From Anaerolineales bacterium (lineage in GTDB: Bacteria > Chloroflexota > Anaerolineae > Anaerolineales > DRMV01), in assembly GCA_027026295.1 (NCBI GenBank), contig JALVOR010000022.1:1-7575 (forward strand): 7,575 nt of DNA. Reading direction: 5' to 3'. Numbering within the stretch: position 1 is the first letter of the stretch; every line of letters starts with the position of its first letter. Of this stretch, positions 1 through 5,898 are shown piece after piece. The notes below the pieces were generated by a model. It had not been told where the DNA came from and did not search any database. It worked only from the letters and a program-made list of their open reading frames with translations. A program made the translations under genes and the position numbers.

Positions 1-1
1 G

Positions 2-838
2 TTTTATCTTGCGGTATGGCTGGCGCATCGTCGCAACGAACTGCACAACGAGATGCGCGGGCTGTATCCCCTGGGTTTTCTCGTGGGTGTCACCGCGGCG
101 TTGGTCATGCTGGAACCCGACTATAGTGCCGCGATGACCATTGTGCTTCTGGGCATGATGATGTTTTTCCTCGCTGGCGGCGACGGCAAGCAACTTTCTG
201 TGGTTGCGCTGGCGGCGTTGGTCGGTGGTGCCATTGTGTTGGTGTTTTATCCCAGCGGTGTGAGACGGTTGCTGATTTATTTGCAGGGGTTGAAAGACCC
301 CGTGGATGCCGCCCGTCAGATTCGCCTCGCAGTAGTGGCCGTGGCCCGCGGCGGCTGGTTCGGCGTGGGGCCTGGGCAGTCGCAAATCAAGTTGAGCGGC
401 TTGCCGTTTGCCCACAGCGATAGTGTGTTTGCTGTGGTGGCTGAGGAATACGGCGTGGTGGGCTCGGCGTTGATGGTGATATTGTTCGCCATTGTGGTCT
501 GGCGGGGCATACACATTGCTCTGTCTGCCCCTGATACATACGGGCGTTTGTTGGCAGCTGGGCTTTCCCTGTGGCTGGGCTTCGAAGCGTTTTCCAACAT
601 GGCGATGATGCTCAATTTGCTGCCGGTGGCGGGCAATGCCTTGCCTTTCATCAGTTACGGCGGCACGAACATGGTCAATGCTTTGGCTGCTATTGGATTG
701 ATTTTGAGCGTGGGACGGGCTTCTTCCCGTGTCCGGGCAAGCAAAAGGAGAGATACCGGTGAGGTTGTTAGTTTGCGCCGGGGGAACCGGCGGCGGCGTG
801 TATCCCGCGCTGTCGGTGGTTCAGGCGCTGGGCGATAG
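2..838 (+). CDS. ftsW: FtsW, septal peptidoglycan glycosyltransferase (SEDS family), 3' part
   Basis: FtsW is a multi-pass inner-membrane SEDS protein that polymerises lipid II into glycan strands at the division septum, working with a class B PBP. The reading frame is open at the left edge, so the 5' end is missing; about 278 codons remain of a usual 370-420. Seen: several hydrophobic segments; the segment LEPDYSAAM (nt 110-136); a GVGPGQS glycine stretch (nt 365-385); PFAHSDSVFAVVAEEYG (nt 407-457), whose Asp (codon at 419) matches the catalytic Asp of SEDS enzymes; and LPVAGNALPFISYGG (nt 620-664), the family's C-terminal signature, with Ala where Thr and Pro are more usual. Context in a dcw cluster favours FtsW over RodA. 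After the last membrane segment (…LILSVGR) comes a ~39-residue tail with 12 Arg, presumably cytoplasmic. Its last part overlaps murG by 80 bases. The family call is firm; the function of the tail is unknown. Confidence 0.95.
   Translation, partial: FYLAVWLAHRRNELHNEMRGLYPLGFLVGVTAALVMLEPDYSAAMTIVLLGMMMFFLAGGDGKQLSVVALAALVGGAIVLVFYPSGVRRLLIYLQGLKDPVDAARQIRLAVVAVARGGWFGVGPGQSQIKLSGLPFAHSDSVFAVVAEEYGVVGSALMVILFAIVVWRGIHIALSAPDTYGRLLAAGLSLWLGFEAFSNMAMMLNLLPVAGNALPFISYGGTNMVNALAAIGLILSVGRASSRVRASKRRDTGEVVSLRRGNRRRRVSRAVGGSGAGR
745..750 (+). promoter_or_regulatory. Shine-Dalgarno of murG, fixes its GTG start
   Basis: AAGGAG lies 8 bases before the GTG at 759, inside the ftsW coding region. This spacing is ideal. 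The encoded protein then begins directly with the MurG N-terminal strand (MRLLVCAGGTGG), as in the family. An upstream in-frame GTG at 729 would place this site inside the gene and add ten residues with no family counterpart, so 759 is preferred. Confidence 0.8.
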
Positions 839-1856
839 GGCTGAAGCCGTGCTGTGGGTGGGCGGCCAGGGTGGCATGGAAGCCGACCTGGTGACGCGCG
901 CCGGCCTGCCGTTTCGGGCAATTCCTGCGGCGGGTGTGCATGGTGTGGGGCTGCGGCGGTTGCCGGGCAACACCCTGCAATTGCTGCGCGGCTATCGGGC
1001 TGCCCGGCGCATTTTGCGGGAATTCCGCCCCGACGCCCTGTTCTTCACCGGCGGTTATGTGGCGGTGCCCGTGGGCGCTGCCGGACGGCGCATTCCTACC
1101 GTGCTCTACGTGCCCGACATCGAACCGGGGCTGGCGCTGAAATCGTTAGCGCGTCTCGCCGACCGCATTGCTCTCACTGCCGAAGATTCCAAAGCGTTTT
1201 TCCCCCGCCATCGTGGCCTGGTTGTCACCGGCTATCCGGTGCGGCAGACTTTGTTGAAATGGGATCGCGAGCAGGCGATAGCCCACTTTGGGCTGGAACC
1301 TGACACGCCCACGTTGTTGGTTTTTGGCGGCAGCAAGGGCGCGCGCACCATCAATCGGGCGTTGCTTGCCGGGCTTGCGGCGTTGTTGCCGCAGATGCAG
1401 ATTGTGCACATCACCGGCAAACTGGACTGGGAGGAGGTGGCTTCCGCCCGCGAGCAGTTGCCCGCAGACTTGCGCCGCCGCTATCATGCGTTTTCTTACC
1501 TGCACGAAGACATGGGTGCGGCGCTGGCCTCTGCCGATTTGGTGGTTTCCCGGGCAGGCGCGTCCGTTTTGGGCGAATTTCCCCTGTTTGGTTTGCCTGC
1601 CGTGCTGGTGCCTTACCCCTACGCGTGGCGCTATCAGCAGGTCAATGCGGCTTACCTCGCCGACCGCGGCGCGGCAAAGATTGTACCCGATGAGGAATTA
1701 ATGCAGCGCCTCGTGCCGGTGGTGCTGCGCCTGATGGAAGATCATACGGGGCGGGAACGCATGGCGGCTGCCGCGCGCACACTGGCTCACCCCGATGCGG
1801 CGGAGAGAATCGCTGCGGTGCTGTTGGAAGCAGCGGGAATGGAGGTGTCCGCATGA
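759..1856 (+). CDS. murG: MurG, UDP-GlcNAc:lipid I N-acetylglucosaminyltransferase
   Basis: MurG transfers GlcNAc from UDP-GlcNAc to lipid I on the cytoplasmic face of the membrane, giving lipid II. With the GTG start the protein has 365 residues, the normal length for this GT-B fold family. Seen: N-domain glycine loop CAGGTGGGVYPAL (6-18); FTGGYVAVPVG (96-106); C-domain loop FGGSKGARTIN (189-199); ADLVVSRAGASVLGE (259-273), whose Glu corresponds to the conserved UDP-GlcNAc-binding Glu; and the QQVNA motif (293-297) after VLVPYPYAWRY. Odd: the first loop has Gly (13) where MurG normally has His (GGTGGH). The usual HEQN(A/G) acceptor-side motif is replaced by YVPDIEPG (117-124). The remaining motifs and genome context still argue for MurG. 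The start overlaps ftsW by 80 bases; the stop overlaps the next start as ATGA. The specific call is strong, though activity with altered motifs is inferred. Confidence 0.93.
   Translation: MRLLVCAGGTGGGVYPALSVVQALGDRAEAVLWVGGQGGMEADLVTRAGLPFRAIPAAGVHGVGLRRLPGNTLQLLRGYRAARRILREFRPDALFFTGGYVAVPVGAAGRRIPTVLYVPDIEPGLALKSLARLADRIALTAEDSKAFFPRHRGLVVTGYPVRQTLLKWDREQAIAHFGLEPDTPTLLVFGGSKGARTINRALLAGLAALLPQMQIVHITGKLDWEEVASAREQLPADLRRRYHAFSYLHEDMGAALASADLVVSRAGASVLGEFPLFGLPAVLVPYPYAWRYQQVNAAYLADRGAAKIVPDEELMQRLVPVVLRLMEDHTGRERMAAAARTLAHPDAAERIAAVLLEAAGMEVSA
1841..1845 (+). promoter_or_regulatory. Shine-Dalgarno of the CvpA-like gene
   Basis: GGAGG inside the last murG codons is followed by ATGATG. 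It lies 7 bases before the ATG at 1853 and 10 before the ATG at 1856, so either Met could be used. The first gives the ATGA overlap seen at the neighbouring junctions. Confidence 0.65.
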
Positions 1857-2377
1857 TGCCTTTATCCAGTTTTATGATCTTGAGCATGGTTCTTTTCGCC
1901 GTCTCCGGGTTGTTGCACGGGTGGTATAAGGAATTTTTGGGCATGGTGAGCGTGTTCGTGGCCGTCTTTGTGCTGGTGCTGGCGGAAAAATATGTCGGTA
2001 TTCTGGCATATTGGGCTTCGGACCCTGCTCATGTCAAGACCATGTTTTTCGTGCGCGCCGGGGTGTTTGGGGTGTTGGTGTTCTTTGGTTACCAAACGCC
2101 GCGCTGGGCTTCGTCGAAGCGTGCTGTTGGTGGATTGCAGAGCGGGTTGTTGGGCGCTGTGCTGGGTGCTGTGAACGGCTATCTGATTATGGGGATGTTG
2201 TGGCATTTTATGGATATTGCCAAATATCCTTGGCCGCAGTTTATTGCTCCCCCTTTGCCTAATGATGTCCTTACCCAGCAAATGTTGCATTATCTTCCTT
2301 CGGTGTTCCTCACCGTGCCGGGTGTTTATATTGCGGTCGCTGTGGTGGTTGTATTCTTGATTGTGGTGTTTGTATGA
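1853..2377 (+). CDS. CvpA-like polytopic membrane protein
   Basis: A 174-residue, very hydrophobic protein with about five predicted membrane segments: roughly 7-24, 28-46, 65-82, 97-119 and 157-174. The first part (FAVSGLLHGWYKEFLGMVS, 15-33) resembles the start of CvpA/colicin V production family proteins, which carry a Gly-x-x-(K/R)-(G/W)-x-x-K/R-E pattern between their first two helices. The stretch GGLQSGLLGAVLGAVNGY (93-110) resembles the CvpA motif in which a small-residue-rich helix carries 'LLGxxxGxxxG'. Neither match is strong enough to be certain. CvpA proteins are poorly understood; some affect purF-linked metabolism, bacteriocin export or envelope stress tolerance. The chain ends inside its last hydrophobic segment with no soluble tail. 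Placement between murG and murC, with 4-base overlaps on both sides, implies co-expression with wall synthesis and suggests an envelope role, but no function can be assigned from sequence. It could also be a lineage-specific DUF membrane protein. Confidence 0.6.
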   Translation: MMPLSSFMILSMVLFAVSGLLHGWYKEFLGMVSVFVAVFVLVLAEKYVGILAYWASDPAHVKTMFFVRAGVFGVLVFFGYQTPRWASSKRAVGGLQSGLLGAVLGAVNGYLIMGMLWHFMDIAKYPWPQFIAPPLPNDVLTQQMLHYLPSVFLTVPGVYIAVAVVVVFLIVVFV

Positions 2378-3744
2378 ATTCTTTGGAAAGCAAGCGCGTG
2401 CACTTCGTCGGCGTTGGCGGCACCGGGCTTTCGGCCATCGCCCGGGTGCTGGCTGAGCGCGGCTGGCATGTGACCGGCTCTGACCGGCAGGCTTCGCCGC
2501 GCACGGCGATGTTGCAGCGCCTGGGTGTGGAAGTCGCCATCGGGCACGACCCCGAGCACGCCCGCGCTGCCCATGTGGTGGTGCGCTCTTCTGCCGTGCC
2601 GGAAAGCGACCCCGATGTGGCTGCCGCTCGCGAGGCCGGGGTGCCGGTGCTCAAGCGGCGCGATTTCCTGCCGCAACTCACCGCCGGTTACGACGTGCTC
2701 GCCGTGGCGGGTTCCCATGGGAAGACCACCACCACGGCGATGCTGGCCTGGACGCTGACGGCATTGGGGCAGGACCCTACTTTCATCATCGGCTCGGAAG
2801 CCGCTAACCTGGGCACCAACGCCCGCGCGGGCAAGGGCGCTTACTTTGTCATCGAGGCCGATGAGTACGATTACATGTTCTTGGGCTTGCAGCCTTATGC
2901 CGCCGTTGTGACCAATGTGGAGCACGACCACCCCGATATGTTCCCCACCCCGGAGGATTTCCACGATGCGTTCCGCCGCTTTGTGGAGCAGGTGCGCGCC
3001 GACGGCTTTTTGCTGGTCTATGCTGGCAACGCAGGCAGCCGCAGCCTTGCCGAGAGGCAGGCGCACGCGTGGACATACGCCCTCAACGACGATGCCGATT
3101 ACCGCGCCACCGGTTTGACCCTCAACGCCCGCGGCGGTTACGATTTCACCGCTGTGTTTCGCGAGCAACCCCTGACTTCGGTTTCCTTAGGCGTGCCCGG
3201 TGAGCACAATGTGCAAAACGCGCTTGCCGTGTTGGCGCTGGTGCACCGCTTGGGGCTGGATGTGCCTGGGGCGGCGGAAGCCTTGGCCGATTTCCGCGGC
3301 GCAGGGCGGCGCTTTGAGGTTGTGGGCGAAGCCCGCGGGGTGGTGTTCGTGGACGATTATGCCCATCACCCCACCGAAATTCGGGCGACCTTAGCCGCTG
3401 CCCGGCAGCGTTACCCCGACCGGGCGCTGTGGGCGGTGTGGCAGCCCCACACCTTCAGCCGCACCCGCACCCTGCTTGCCGATTTTGCCCGGGCGTTTTC
3501 CCAGGCTGATGCGGTGGTGGTGACCGAAATTTTTGCCGCTCGTGAAGCCCCGCCCCCCGATTTCGGCGGGCGACAGGCTGCCGAAGCCGTGCAGCACCCC
3601 CGCAAGTTCTTTGCCAGCACGTTGCAGCAGGCTGCTGCTGTGCTGGTGGAACGGGTGCAGCCTCCGGCGGTGGTGGTGGTGCTTTCCGCTGGCGATGCCA
3701 CGCAGGTCTCCCGCCTGGCGCTGAAAGGATGGCAGGAGAAATGA
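2374..3744 (+). CDS. murC: MurC, UDP-N-acetylmuramate--L-alanine ligase
   Basis: MurC is the cytoplasmic ATP-dependent ligase that adds L-Ala to UDP-MurNAc, the first residue of the peptidoglycan stem peptide. At 456 residues it has normal family length. Domain 1 (about 1-105) carries the nucleotide-binding loop GVGGTGLSAIA (13-23). Domain 2 has the ATP P-loop AVAGSHGKTTTTAM (110-123), EADEYD (161-166), NVEHDHPDMF (181-190) and PGEHNVQNALA (275-285). Domain 3 has FVDDYAHHPTEI (325-336) and WQPHTFSRT (356-364), the latter typical of MurC rather than MurD/E/F. Near the C-terminus, VVVLSAGDA (434-442) replaces the more usual GAGDI. The ATG overlaps the preceding stop as ATGA and has no recognisable Shine-Dalgarno (the upstream bases are T/G-rich), so translation probably depends on ribosomes finishing the CvpA-like gene. 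Next comes murB, also by overlap. Confidence 0.97.
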   Translation: MNSLESKRVHFVGVGGTGLSAIARVLAERGWHVTGSDRQASPRTAMLQRLGVEVAIGHDPEHARAAHVVVRSSAVPESDPDVAAAREAGVPVLKRRDFLPQLTAGYDVLAVAGSHGKTTTTAMLAWTLTALGQDPTFIIGSEAANLGTNARAGKGAYFVIEADEYDYMFLGLQPYAAVVTNVEHDHPDMFPTPEDFHDAFRRFVEQVRADGFLLVYAGNAGSRSLAERQAHAWTYALNDDADYRATGLTLNARGGYDFTAVFREQPLTSVSLGVPGEHNVQNALAVLALVHRLGLDVPGAAEALADFRGAGRRFEVVGEARGVVFVDDYAHHPTEIRATLAAARQRYPDRALWAVWQPHTFSRTRTLLADFARAFSQADAVVVTEIFAAREAPPPDFGGRQAAEAVQHPRKFFASTLQQAAAVLVERVQPPAVVVVLSAGDATQVSRLALKGWQEK

Positions 3745-4745
3745 CGGCCGATTTGGTGCTTTACGACCGGATTCAGCAGGCGTTTGGTGAGCGTGTGCAG
3801 CGCAATGCTCCCCTTGCTCCTTATACTTCGGCGCGGGTGGGCGGCCCTGCCGATGTGCTCGTTACCGTGCAGAGCAAGCGCGAGTTGGCGGTCGTGGCGC
3901 GCCGTTTGTGGGCGTGGAACGCTGCTTTCCTGGTGCTGGGCGGCGGCTCCAATGTGCTGGTTGCCGATGCCGGTGTGCGGGGCGTGGTGGTGCTCAACCG
4001 CGCCCGCAAGGTGGCTTTCGCGGCTGAGGCTGAACCGCCCACGGTGTGGGCGGAATCGGGCGTCAATTTGGGCAGCCTGGCGCGGCGGGCGGCGCAATCT
4101 GGCCTCGGTGGGCTGGAATGGGCTGCGGGCATTCCGGGTACGGTGGGCGGCGCGGTGGTGGGCAACGCCGGCGCGCATGGCGGCGACACGGCTTCGGTGT
4201 TGCAGGTGGCAGAAATCTTGCATCGGGAACGCGGACGCGGCTTCTACACGCCCGAAGACCTGGCTTTCGAATACCGCGACAGTTGGCTGAAGGGGCAGGG
4301 AAGCAATGCTGTGGTGTTGAGCGCCACTTTCGCTTTGCGCCATGATGACCCCGCTGCCGTGCGTGAGCGCATGGAATCGTTCAGCGAGCACCGCCGCCAG
4401 ACCCAGCCCCCTGGCGCCAGCATGGGTTCCATGTTCAAGAATCCGTCCAACGACTATGCCGGGCGGCTCATTGATGAAGCCGGCCTCAAGGGCACTTCGG
4501 TGGGCGATGCGGAAATCAGTACCCTGCACGCCAATTTCTTCGTCAACAGGGGTGCGGCTAAAGCCCAGGAAATCTGGGCGCTGATGTATCTTGCCCGCAC
4601 CACCGTGGCGCAGAAATTCGGCATTTGGCTGGAGCCGGAAATTCGTTTGGTGGGTGAGTGGCCTGAAGGGGCGTTGGAAGCCTTGTACGGCACGCCTGAA
4701 TTGCCCCCCGCGGTGCCTGTGCCCCACCTCGAGGAGGATGCATGA
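3741..4745 (+). CDS. murB: MurB, UDP-N-acetylenolpyruvoylglucosamine reductase
   Basis: MurB is an FAD flavoenzyme that uses NADPH to reduce UDP-GlcNAc-enolpyruvate to UDP-MurNAc, the substrate of MurC encoded just upstream. Numbering from the ATG at 3741 (334 residues), it has the FAD-binding stretches [15 protein letters not shown] (27-41), [14 protein letters not shown] (65-78) and [20 protein letters not shown] (128-147). EYRDSW (177-182) contains the conserved substrate Arg. SMGSMFKNP (227-235) contains the serine that protonates the enolpyruvyl intermediate, and LEPEIRLVG (297-305) holds the conserved C-terminal Glu. The architecture fits the shorter type II form. A ~28-residue Pro/Glu-containing tail follows the conserved core; its final Glu-Glu-Asp codons form the ddl ribosome binding site. 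Start choice: 3741 gives the ATGA overlap seen at neighbouring junctions; an in-frame ATG at 3729 would add four residues. Neither has a well-spaced Shine-Dalgarno. Confidence 0.96.
   Translation: MTADLVLYDRIQQAFGERVQRNAPLAPYTSARVGGPADVLVTVQSKRELAVVARRLWAWNAAFLVLGGGSNVLVADAGVRGVVVLNRARKVAFAAEAEPPTVWAESGVNLGSLARRAAQSGLGGLEWAAGIPGTVGGAVVGNAGAHGGDTASVLQVAEILHRERGRGFYTPEDLAFEYRDSWLKGQGSNAVVLSATFALRHDDPAAVRERMESFSEHRRQTQPPGASMGSMFKNPSNDYAGRLIDEAGLKGTSVGDAEISTLHANFFVNRGAAKAQEIWALMYLARTTVAQKFGIWLEPEIRLVGEWPEGALEALYGTPELPPAVPVPHLEEDA
4731..4737 (+). promoter_or_regulatory. Strong Shine-Dalgarno of ddl
   Basis: GAGGAGG ends 4 bases before the ddl ATG at 4742. It is the longest anti-SD match among the starts in this window, and it is written into the last codons of murB (Glu-Glu-Asp-Ala-stop). 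It suggests ddl can initiate efficiently on its own as well as by coupling. Confidence 0.75.
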
Positions 4746-5839
4746 GCGAGAAATTGCACCTGCTGGTGTTGTTTGGCGGGCGCTCTGGCGAGCACGAAGT
4801 CTCGCTGATGTCGGCGCGGGCGGTGCTCGGTGCACTCAACCCCGACCGCTATGAGGTCATTCAGGTGGGCATCACCAAAGCCGGGCAGTGGCTGACCGGC
4901 CCCAACGCGCTGGAAGCCTTCGCTGCAGGCGAAACCGGTGACTTGCTGTCCGTTACTTTGCTGCCCGACCCGGTGCGCCGCGGCCTGTGGCTGCTTACCG
5001 ACGAAGGCGGCCTGCGCCCCTACGCTCCGGTGGATATGGTCTTCCCCGTGCTGCACGGCACTTTCGGCGAAGACGGCACCTTGCAGGGCTTGCTCGAACT
5101 GGCTGACATGGCCTATGTGGGCGCGGGCGTGGTCGGTTCGGCAGTGGGCATGGACAAGGGCATCTTCAAAGATGTGATGCGCGCCCGCGGTTTCCCCCTG
5201 GCGGCGTATGGCGTGTTTTCCCGCCGCGAGGTGGAAGCCGATGTGGAAGACGTGGCCGACCGCTGCGAGCAGATTGCGCCTTACCCGCTGTTTGTCAAGC
5301 CCGCCAACCTTGGCTCGTCGGTGGGTATTACCAAAGCCCATGATCGCGCCGAACTGGTGGCAGCCCTGCGCCTGGCTGCCCGCTACGACCGCCGTCTGGT
5401 GGTGGAGCAGGGGCTGAACGCCCGCGAAATTGAGGTCAGCGTGCTTGGCAATGAAGAGCCGCGGGCTTCCCTGCCCGGCGAAATTGTGCCGGGGCAAGAG
5501 TTCTATTCTTACGAGGCCAAGTATGAAGATGAATCCTCGCGGCTGTTCATCCCTGCCTTGTTGAGCCCGGAAGACATGGAAAAGGTGCGCGCCCTCGCTG
5601 TAGAGATTTACAAGGCGGTGGATTGCGCCGGGATGGCGCGGGTTGATTTCCTGCTGAACCGGGATGACGGCGTGTTTTACATCAACGAAGTGAACACCCT
5701 GCCGGGCTTTACCCAAATTAGCATGTACCCCAAACTTTGGGAAGCCAGTGGCCTGCCTTACACCGAATTGCTGGACAAACTGGTGGACCTGGCGCTGAAA
5801 CGCAAAGCCGACCGCGACCGCACCCGCTGGGAGCGCTGA
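4742..5839 (+). CDS. ddl: Ddl, D-alanine--D-alanine ligase
   Basis: Ddl is a cytoplasmic ATP-grasp enzyme that joins two D-Ala to form the dipeptide later added by MurF. The protein has 365 residues, in the range of the longer Ddl subgroup. Seen: LFGGRSGEHEVS (10-21) with the N-terminal catalytic Glu; PVLHGTFGEDGTLQG (102-116); MDK (137-139) and PLFVKP (182-187) with the two ATP-binding lysines; NLGSSVGITKA (189-199), the serine loop; EFYSYEAKY (253-261), the omega loop; MARVDFLL (298-305) and FYINEVNTLPGF (312-323), which carry the Asp/Glu/Asn metal ligands. The omega loop ends in Tyr (261), which in characterised enzymes goes with D-Ala-D-Ala rather than D-Ala-D-lactate production (Phe at that site, as in Leuconostoc Ddl). 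So the product is expected to be the ordinary dipeptide. The start overlaps the murB stop as ATGA and has a strong ribosome binding site. After the stop comes the window's only sizeable intergenic gap. Confidence 0.97.
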   Translation: MSEKLHLLVLFGGRSGEHEVSLMSARAVLGALNPDRYEVIQVGITKAGQWLTGPNALEAFAAGETGDLLSVTLLPDPVRRGLWLLTDEGGLRPYAPVDMVFPVLHGTFGEDGTLQGLLELADMAYVGAGVVGSAVGMDKGIFKDVMRARGFPLAAYGVFSRREVEADVEDVADRCEQIAPYPLFVKPANLGSSVGITKAHDRAELVAALRLAARYDRRLVVEQGLNAREIEVSVLGNEEPRASLPGEIVPGQEFYSYEAKYEDESSRLFIPALLSPEDMEKVRALAVEIYKAVDCAGMARVDFLLNRDDGVFYINEVNTLPGFTQISMYPKLWEASGLPYTELLDKLVDLALKRKADRDRTRWER

Positions 5840-5850
5840 AGGCAAAGCCC

Positions 5851-5898
5851 GACTATCTGACTATCCGACTATCTGACTACCCGACTACCTGACTATGT
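5851..5898 (+). repeat. 8-base tandem repeat array (GACTAYCY), six units, running into the ftsQ start
   Basis: Six consecutive 8-base units read GACTATCT, GACTATCC, GACTATCT, GACTACCC, GACTACCT, GACTATGT. Units 1, 3 and 5 end in T and units 2 and 4 in C, so there is also a 16-base period; the first two 16-mers differ at one base. The last, degenerate unit contains the ftsQ ATG (5895). The array fills most of the 55-base gap after ddl and leaves no purine-rich Shine-Dalgarno before ftsQ. T-ending units create TGA at 5858, 5874 and 5890, one in each + strand frame. I see no hairpin in it and no promoter. Its role is unknown: chance slippage expansion, a spacer, or a copy of a repeat found elsewhere in the genome are all possible. 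Confidence 0.9.

Noticed and set aside
729..758. Earlier GTG start for murG at 729
   Set aside because: It adds ten residues before the conserved N-terminus, and the strong AAGGAG would lie inside the gene. 759 fits the spacing and the family.
2326..3168. 280-codon minus-strand frame opposite murC
   Set aside because: Fully antisense to the MurC core with its ATP loop; low-information composition, no motif.
3548..3560. C-rich run in murC (and a six-C run near 4704) as slippage or frameshift sites
   Set aside because: Both frames stay intact through the runs with conserved residues on each side. The runs are ordinary Pro codons in GC-rich DNA.
3411..4835. 474-codon open frame on the minus strand across the murC/murB/ddl junctions
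   Set aside because: It is antisense to clear mur genes. The translation is rich in His, Arg, Ala and Gln with no family motif. Long antisense frames are expected from GC-rich codon use.
4454..5845. 463-codon open frame on the minus strand opposite ddl and the end of murB
   Set aside because: Same reason: it mirrors Ddl codons, spans two real genes, and shows no recognisable domain or ribosome binding site.
5840..5850. Possible terminator after ddl (GGCAAAGCC at 5841-5849)
   Set aside because: The stem is only 3 base pairs and no T run follows. It cannot act as an intrinsic terminator.
5851..5898. CRISPR array
   Set aside because: The units are 8 bases long with no spacers between them, so this is a simple tandem repeat.
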